Shown here piece after piece: positions 60,098 to 64,000 of a stretch of 64,000 nt of DNA. Made by a program: the position numbers and the translations under genes. The notes beneath the pieces are model-generated. The model was not told the origin of the DNA and did no database searches. It worked only from the letters and a program-made list of their open reading frames with translations. Where the stretch lies: positions 104,536 through 168,535 of the forward strand of contig PTJZ01000008.1 in the NCBI GenBank assembly GCA_002937455.1, in the 5' to 3' direction. Source of the DNA: Alphaproteobacteria bacterium MarineAlpha11_Bin1. Its GTDB lineage: Bacteria; Pseudomonadota; Alphaproteobacteria; MPNO01; UBA830. Within the stretch, counting starts at the first letter, position 1. Every line of letters starts with the position of its first letter.

Positions 60098-61798
60098 CTA
60101 CCTCCTCGGGGACTTTGTGATTTTGGGTAGGACGCTCTCTCTATCCCCAGTCAAATAAATTCTTCCCTTATTGAGCACGGTAATTTGGTCCACCATTGCA
60201 AGTATCGCCGGGCTATGGGTCACAACGATTATCGTAGAACGATATTCTTTGGCCCGTCTTCCAAGGAAATCGATCATCATTTTTTCTGAACTTTGATCAA
60301 GGTTTGAAGTCGGCTCATCGAGCAACATTACTACTGGGCTTCCAATTAGTGCTCTAGCAATCGCAATTTTCTGCCTCTGGCCGACAGATAATGAATATCC
60401 CCCTTCGCCAATTAGGGTACTATAGCCATTCGGAAGGTCTGATATATCGGCGTGAAGACCAAGTTCCTGAGCAATTCCTATGACTTCTCTGTCTGGTATT
60501 TCGTCGGAAAAGCTCGCGATATTGTCGCGTATAGAACCCGTAAATAGCGTGCAATCTTGGGGAACGTATCCATACCAACTCGACAGTTGGGAATGATCGA
60601 ACTGTCGAATATCGGCTTCGTCCCACAAAATCCGACCAGCTTGCGGCTTATACAAATTCAAAACAAGTTTGAAGAGGGTCGACTTCCCACTCCCATTATT
60701 TCCGACTACCGCGTGGATTTCTCCGGGTCGGAAGCTCAGGGTAATATCCTCTAGGACCCTTTTCTCATCATCGTACGAAAAATTTAATTTATCGATCTGT
60801 ATTTCGCCTTTCGGGCGGTCAAACTCTACCGGGGTAGTATTTACGTGACCGCTCTCCAAATACAGATCGCGAACCCGGTCTCGGGACGAGCGAAACTGAT
60901 TCAGTGTTCGCCAAGCAATAGATAGTTGGCTAAGCGGCTGTATTACACGAGTTGCTAACATATTCGCCGCGATCAATCCGCCAATTGTCATTGTTTGATC
61001 AAGAACCGCAACCGCTCCAAAAGAGGTGAGCGCCACCGTAACTCCCATTGTTAAGACCACATTTATGTTTGCATACCTATCGGCGATGCGCCCCCTAGAC
61101 ACCGCTTTTTGAATGCTCTCAGAATGTCTCTCCGACCAAATTAACTGCAAATACCTTCCAATATCCAAGGATTTCACGGTGATGCGATTAGAGACAATTT
61201 CCACTAACAGGTTTTCAACACCGGAGCGAACATTTTGCTCTTGAAGGGCTGCTTTTTTAACGAACTTCGAGGACGACCACGCCAGCAGTGAAAACGCCAG
61301 TATTGTCCCGAGGAATACCCAGATCAGTGGCGGCGCAATCAGGTAGATAATTAGAATAAAAATTATGGAGAAGGGAATATCAATAAAAAGAATGATAGTC
61401 GCACCGCCAACGAAGTTGCGAATATGCGCTAAGTCACGAAAAATATTTTGCCAATATGACGAGGGCCGGCTTTCGAGTTGATTTAAATTTAGTTGGGAAA
61501 AACGATCGAAAATCTCTTTACCAAGCCGACCGTCGATTTTTAGGGATATAAATTGGAGTAAACGACTTCTCGCCTGTCTAAGAAAAAAATCAAATAAAAG
61601 AGCAATCAAAACGCCAAAAATAAGCGCCTTCAAAGTATCAAGACCAGATTGGAAAACCACCCGATCATATACCTGGAGAACGAAAATCGGGGTTGCTAGT
61701 GCGAGAATATTGATAAAAAGAGAATACGTGATGACTCGGAATATATCTCGATCTGATAATTTTACGGTCGAGACGAGCCAGGCGGGTAATCCGAGCAT
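60098..61798 (-). CDS. Type I secretion system permease/ATPase (PrtD-like ABC exporter)
   Basis: A 566-residue half transporter: N-terminal membrane domain with about six helices (residues about 20-320) and a C-terminal ATPase. Walker A is VVGNNGSGKSTLFKLVLN, signature YSLSVGQRQKIAIARAL, Walker B VVMLLDEPTSNLD and the H-loop VVTHSPAIL. The signature reads LSVGQ instead of LSGGQ. No N-terminal C39 peptidase is seen, which agrees with export of a C-terminal-signal (RTX) substrate. ATG at 61798 with AGGGG upstream, eight bases after the RTX gene. Confidence 0.93.
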   Translation of the reverse strand: MLGLPAWLVSTVKLSDRDIFRVITYSLFINILALATPIFVLQVYDRVVFQSGLDTLKALIFGVLIALLFDFFLRQARSRLLQFISLKIDGRLGKEIFDRFSQLNLNQLESRPSSYWQNIFRDLAHIRNFVGGATIILFIDIPFSIIFILIIYLIAPPLIWVFLGTILAFSLLAWSSSKFVKKAALQEQNVRSGVENLLVEIVSNRITVKSLDIGRYLQLIWSERHSESIQKAVSRGRIADRYANINVVLTMGVTVALTSFGAVAVLDQTMTIGGLIAANMLATRVIQPLSQLSIAWRTLNQFRSSRDRVRDLYLESGHVNTTPVEFDRPKGEIQIDKLNFSYDDEKRVLEDITLSFRPGEIHAVVGNNGSGKSTLFKLVLNLYKPQAGRILWDEADIRQFDHSQLSSWYGYVPQDCTLFTGSIRDNIASFSDEIPDREVIGIAQELGLHADISDLPNGYSTLIGEGGYSLSVGQRQKIAIARALIGSPVVMLLDEPTSNLDQSSEKMMIDFLGRRAKEYRSTIIVVTHSPAILAMVDQITVLNKGRIYLTGDRESVLPKITKSPRR

Positions 61799-61806
61799 TA
61801 GCGCCC

Positions 61807-64000
61807 CTAAACGAGCACGATATCGTTAGCGACTATATCATTAGAAGCCGAGGCATTTCCGTGGTTAAGCAAAATTGTATAACCAGCGGATGACCCATTA
61901 TCGTCATAAATAAGCGCCGCATCTGACTGAGAATAAATCAGCACCGGATTGGAAGAGGAAAACTCGCCTAACGTACTATTGGTGCCATCGTAACCAGCGT
62001 TGATTACCTCGAAATTGACACCATTGCTGATCGAGTTAAATCCGAAGCCCTCTTTTGAGAGGCTAATTTTATCGGTGCCGGATAAAAAGTCGGCTACCGC
62101 GTCCCCGTTATTGCTACCTACCGTGCCATTTGAGGTTCGGACGTCGCCATCTGATGAGCGAACATAGGCAAATGTGTCTGCCCCGCCATTTCCTCGCAGC
62201 GTGTCCGCTCCGCCGGATCCAGTAAGCGTCTCGGCATTAGAGCCACCGGTTATAGAATCGGCGGAAGACGACCCAGTTACACCCTCGATATTCGAAAAAC
62301 TATCGGTTTCAGCCGTACCAGAGATCGTTACGTTACCTGAGCCGAAGTCTGCAGTAATCGCGTTAGAATTACGGTAATCGAGCGTATCGGTACCATTTTC
62401 GCCGTTGTAGGTGTCGCTTCCGCCTCCAGCTATAATCGTGTCGTTGCCATCTCCCGCGGAAACTGTGTCGTTTCCACCAAGGTCAAAAATTGTGTCATTT
62501 CCGTTGCCGGTCGAGATGCTGTCGGCGTTATCTGTAGCGACGATCATGTCGTTCGCTGCGCTATTTGTGGAAGTTCCGTTTTGGAACGACGTGAAAAACG
62601 TTTTCGTAACTGAGGCACCGGCTGCGATATCCCCAAAATCAAGCGTAAGTGTTATTGCCTGATCCACCTGGGATCCGCCGCGATCAACTGGTGAATTGAA
62701 TGCGGAAGCTGCAAAGGCATCATTATTGGTAAAGCCAAAATTGGACGCTCTGGCGGAACCATCGGTAGAGATAAGGTTGATCGAGATTTGTGAAGTCGGA
62801 CCCTGTGCTTGTGAAATTGCTGTAACATTGTTGCCGCTTGGTTGCGATAAGACATCGTTTCGTGTTTGAAAGTTCCCAAAGAAATCAAAATCTTGATCAG
62901 GATCCATCGTCCTCATGTAACGAACGTCTTCCAAAAGTACCGAACCGCTATTTTCAATAGTAACTGTTGTTTTGAAAAAACTATCGTTTCTATCGAGAGA
63001 AATTACCTGTTTGAACGTGACTCCGCTGCTTGACCCAGCTGTAAAAGTAGACGTCGTTTCTGCGCTAAGAGTTGAACCGGAGGATGTGGTCACTGTCCCC
63101 GCATTAATTTGGTTGGAAGATGACCCACGGTCCTGCACAAAATTTTGGGCGACACCACTAATTTTTAATCCGACTACGTAGCCCTCCACTGGGGAGCCCG
63201 GATTAAAGAAATCTCCGGACCGGCCGGACGGGTTCGCCGCAGAGAATCCTATTGGGTCAAAAATAATAGATATAGCATTTGGGGTTGATGCTCCAGCCGG
63301 GGCAACGCCTTGGCTACCCAATGAACCCGCTTCCGCAATTCCCAATTCTATAAATTCTCCGATGAGGAAAGTGTCGCTTGCGACGGCTACACCACCGGAC
63401 GGACTCGACGGGGGGGCAGCAGCGAATACTGGACCAACAAACCGACCGGGGTCCACAAAACCGAACTCTGGCTCCACAACAAACGGATCAAAGAATGGGT
63501 CCGGACCAAATCCAAATCCTCCAAACAACGGATCCGGTCCCCCAAATAATGGGTCCGGTCCTCCAAAGAATGGGTCCGGTCCTCCAAAGAACAGATCGGG
63601 TCCGAATCCGGGTGACGGGCTAAATCCTGGTACCGGACCAAAGCCTGGGACCGGACCGAAGCCGGGAGACGGGCCAAAGCCTGGTGACGGGCCAAAGCCT
63701 GGTGACGGACCGAAGCCGGGAGACGGGCCAAAGCCTGGTGACGGACCGAAGCCTGGTGACGGACCGAAGCCGGGAGACGGGCCAAAGCCTGGTTCAGATC
63801 CACCGATACCGGGCGGCGGCGTGCCGCTAAACCCGGGTGGGCCGCCCTCAAAGCCAGGGGGTGGGGGGGCGCCAGGGCCGAACCCGGGTGGGCCGCCCTC
63901 AAAGCCAGGGGGTGGGGGGGCGCCAGGGCCAAACCCGGGTGGGCCGCCCTCAAAGCCAGGGGGTGGGGCGCCGTCAGGGCCAAACCCGGGTGGGCCGCCC
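61807..64000 (-). CDS. RTX-type secreted protein with Pro/Gly/Phe repeat N-terminus (5' end beyond window)
   Basis: The minus-strand frame ends at 61807 and is open to the right edge; at least 730 residues. Order from N-terminus: 17-residue GGPPGFGPGAPPPPGFE repeats, ten 6-residue PGFGPS-type repeats, three PFFGGPD repeats, then an unrecognised beta-rich part (GVAVASDTFLIGEFIELGIA to VTKTFFTSFQNG). RTX nonapeptide repeats follow (TGNGNDTIFDLGGNDTVSAG, GSGGADTLRGNGGADTFAYV), then a C-terminal part ending DIVANDIVLV. RTX repeats bind calcium and the C-terminus is the usual type I export signal. The export ABC gene starts eight bases downstream. A TTG at 63528 is in frame but is not a plausible start because the repeats continue upstream. 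Confidence 0.88.
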   Translation of the reverse strand, partial: GGPPGFGPDGAPPPGFEGGPPGFGPGAPPPPGFEGGPPGFGPGAPPPPGFEGGPPGFSGTPPPGIGGSEPGFGPSPGFGPSPGFGPSPGFGPSPGFGPSPGFGPSPGFGPSPGFGPVPGFGPVPGFSPSPGFGPDLFFGGPDPFFGGPDPLFGGPDPLFGGFGFGPDPFFDPFVVEPEFGFVDPGRFVGPVFAAAPPSSPSGGVAVASDTFLIGEFIELGIAEAGSLGSQGVAPAGASTPNAISIIFDPIGFSAANPSGRSGDFFNPGSPVEGYVVGLKISGVAQNFVQDRGSSSNQINAGTVTTSSGSTLSAETTSTFTAGSSSGVTFKQVISLDRNDSFFKTTVTIENSGSVLLEDVRYMRTMDPDQDFDFFGNFQTRNDVLSQPSGNNVTAISQAQGPTSQISINLISTDGSARASNFGFTNNDAFAASAFNSPVDRGGSQVDQAITLTLDFGDIAAGASVTKTFFTSFQNGTSTNSAANDMIVATDNADSISTGNGNDTIFDLGGNDTVSAGDGNDTIIAGGGSDTYNGENGTDTLDYRNSNAITADFGSGNVTISGTAETDSFSNIEGVTGSSSADSITGGSNAETLTGSGGADTLRGNGGADTFAYVRSSDGDVRTSNGTVGSNNGDAVADFLSGTDKISLSKEGFGFNSISNGVNFEVINAGYDGTNSTLGEFSSSNPVLIYSQSDAALIYDDNGSSAGYTILLNHGNASASNDIVANDIVLV
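62160..62560 (-). repeat. RTX calcium-binding nonapeptide repeats (approximate extent)
   Basis: G-G-x-G-x-D type units in the RTX protein, for example GNGNDTIFD, GGNDTVSAG, GDGNDTIIAG, GGGSDTYNG, GSGGADTLRG and GNGGADTFAY. Such units form a calcium-bound parallel beta roll after export. Limits are approximate. Confidence 0.85.
63532..63594 (-). repeat. Three 21-nt tandem repeats (PFFGGPD type)
   Basis: Units at 63532-63552, 63553-63573 and 63574-63594, differing at a few bases. They code for the seven-residue unit P-F/L-F-G-G-P-D and form the innermost of three repeat blocks. Confidence 0.85.
63610..63789 (-). repeat. Ten 18-nt tandem repeats (PGFGPS/PGFGPV type)
   Basis: Ten consecutive 18-bp units, coding for P-G-F-G-P-S or P-G-F-G-P-V. 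Three recurring sequence variants alternate along the array, suggesting growth by duplication of short groups of units. Confidence 0.9.
63847..63999 (-). repeat. 51-nt tandem repeats (17-residue GGPPGFGPGAPPPPGFE unit)
   Basis: Units at 63847-63897, 63898-63948 and 63949-63999, with a partial copy before the first. The first two are nearly identical; the third differs in the GAPPP part. The array probably continues beyond the window. Confidence 0.88.

Noticed and set aside
63387..63983. 198-codon minus-strand frame rich in Ala, Pro, Leu and His
   Set aside because: It is the same repeat DNA read in another frame; the in-frame protein continues into RTX repeats and is the real gene.
63532..63999. 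CRISPR-like regular repeats
   Set aside because: Units are direct tandem copies without unique spacers and are coding.

Overview
The window looks like chromosomal DNA of a free-living alphaproteobacterium of moderate GC content (judged by eye), most likely from a Rhodospirillales-like or marine lineage. The grounds are the order amidase - rnpB - complete division/cell-wall (dcw) cluster - lpxC - bamD - recN - ligA, an FtsZ with a very long C-terminal linker, a MurE with the meso-diaminopimelate signature, and adjacent mlaA-mlaC. Placement is by gene order and motif reading only; no search was run.

Layout. 1-3159: the start of an amidohydrolase-2 (decarboxylase-type) gene running off the left edge, a fatty-acid/aromatic-acid type acyl-CoA ligase, and a divergent EamA transporter. 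3200-4313: secreted or cytosolic N-acetylmuramoyl-alanine amidase and RNase P RNA. 4495-23070: MraZ operator and the dcw cluster mraZ-rsmH-ftsL-ftsI-murE-murF-mraY-murD-ftsW-murG-murC-murB-ddl-ftsQ-ftsA-ftsZ, nearly all joined by 4-bp or similar stop/start overlaps. 23249-28934: lpxC, bamD, recN, ligA. 29081-34667 (minus): aminopeptidase P, prmA, uvrD/pcrA. 34817-35815: a PDZ protein of the HtrA fold that has lost catalytic residues and seems to start at ATT. 35935-40406 (minus): ClC-CBS chloride channel, then a thioesterase and a two-subunit ADP-forming acyl-CoA synthetase operon. 40854-42291: mlaA-mlaC. 42304-43986 (minus): ettA.

44107-52778 is an accessory catabolic block on one strand: hydantoinase/oxoprolinase B, glutathione-S-transferase-like protein, short-chain dehydrogenase, hydantoinase/oxoprolinase A, a second B subunit, YtoQ and a cupin. 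It is followed by a small membrane protein, a GNAT acetyltransferase, a cytosine-deaminase-like amidohydrolase and a dienelactone-hydrolase-like protein. Together they read as a pathway for opening a cyclic amide or N-heterocycle, with the substrate unknown. 56367-58472 (minus) is an S9A oligopeptidase and 58567-58643 a tRNA with CAU anticodon.

58772-64000 (minus) is a type I secretion operon: an RTX-type secreted protein whose N-terminal part, still open at the right edge, is a stack of three different Pro/Gly/Phe repeat arrays (17, 6 and 7 residues), then an export ABC transporter and an HlyD-type adaptor. This secreted repeat protein and the hydantoinase-YtoQ-cupin block are the least ordinary parts. 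No CRISPR array, insertion sequence, prophage or rRNA gene was seen.
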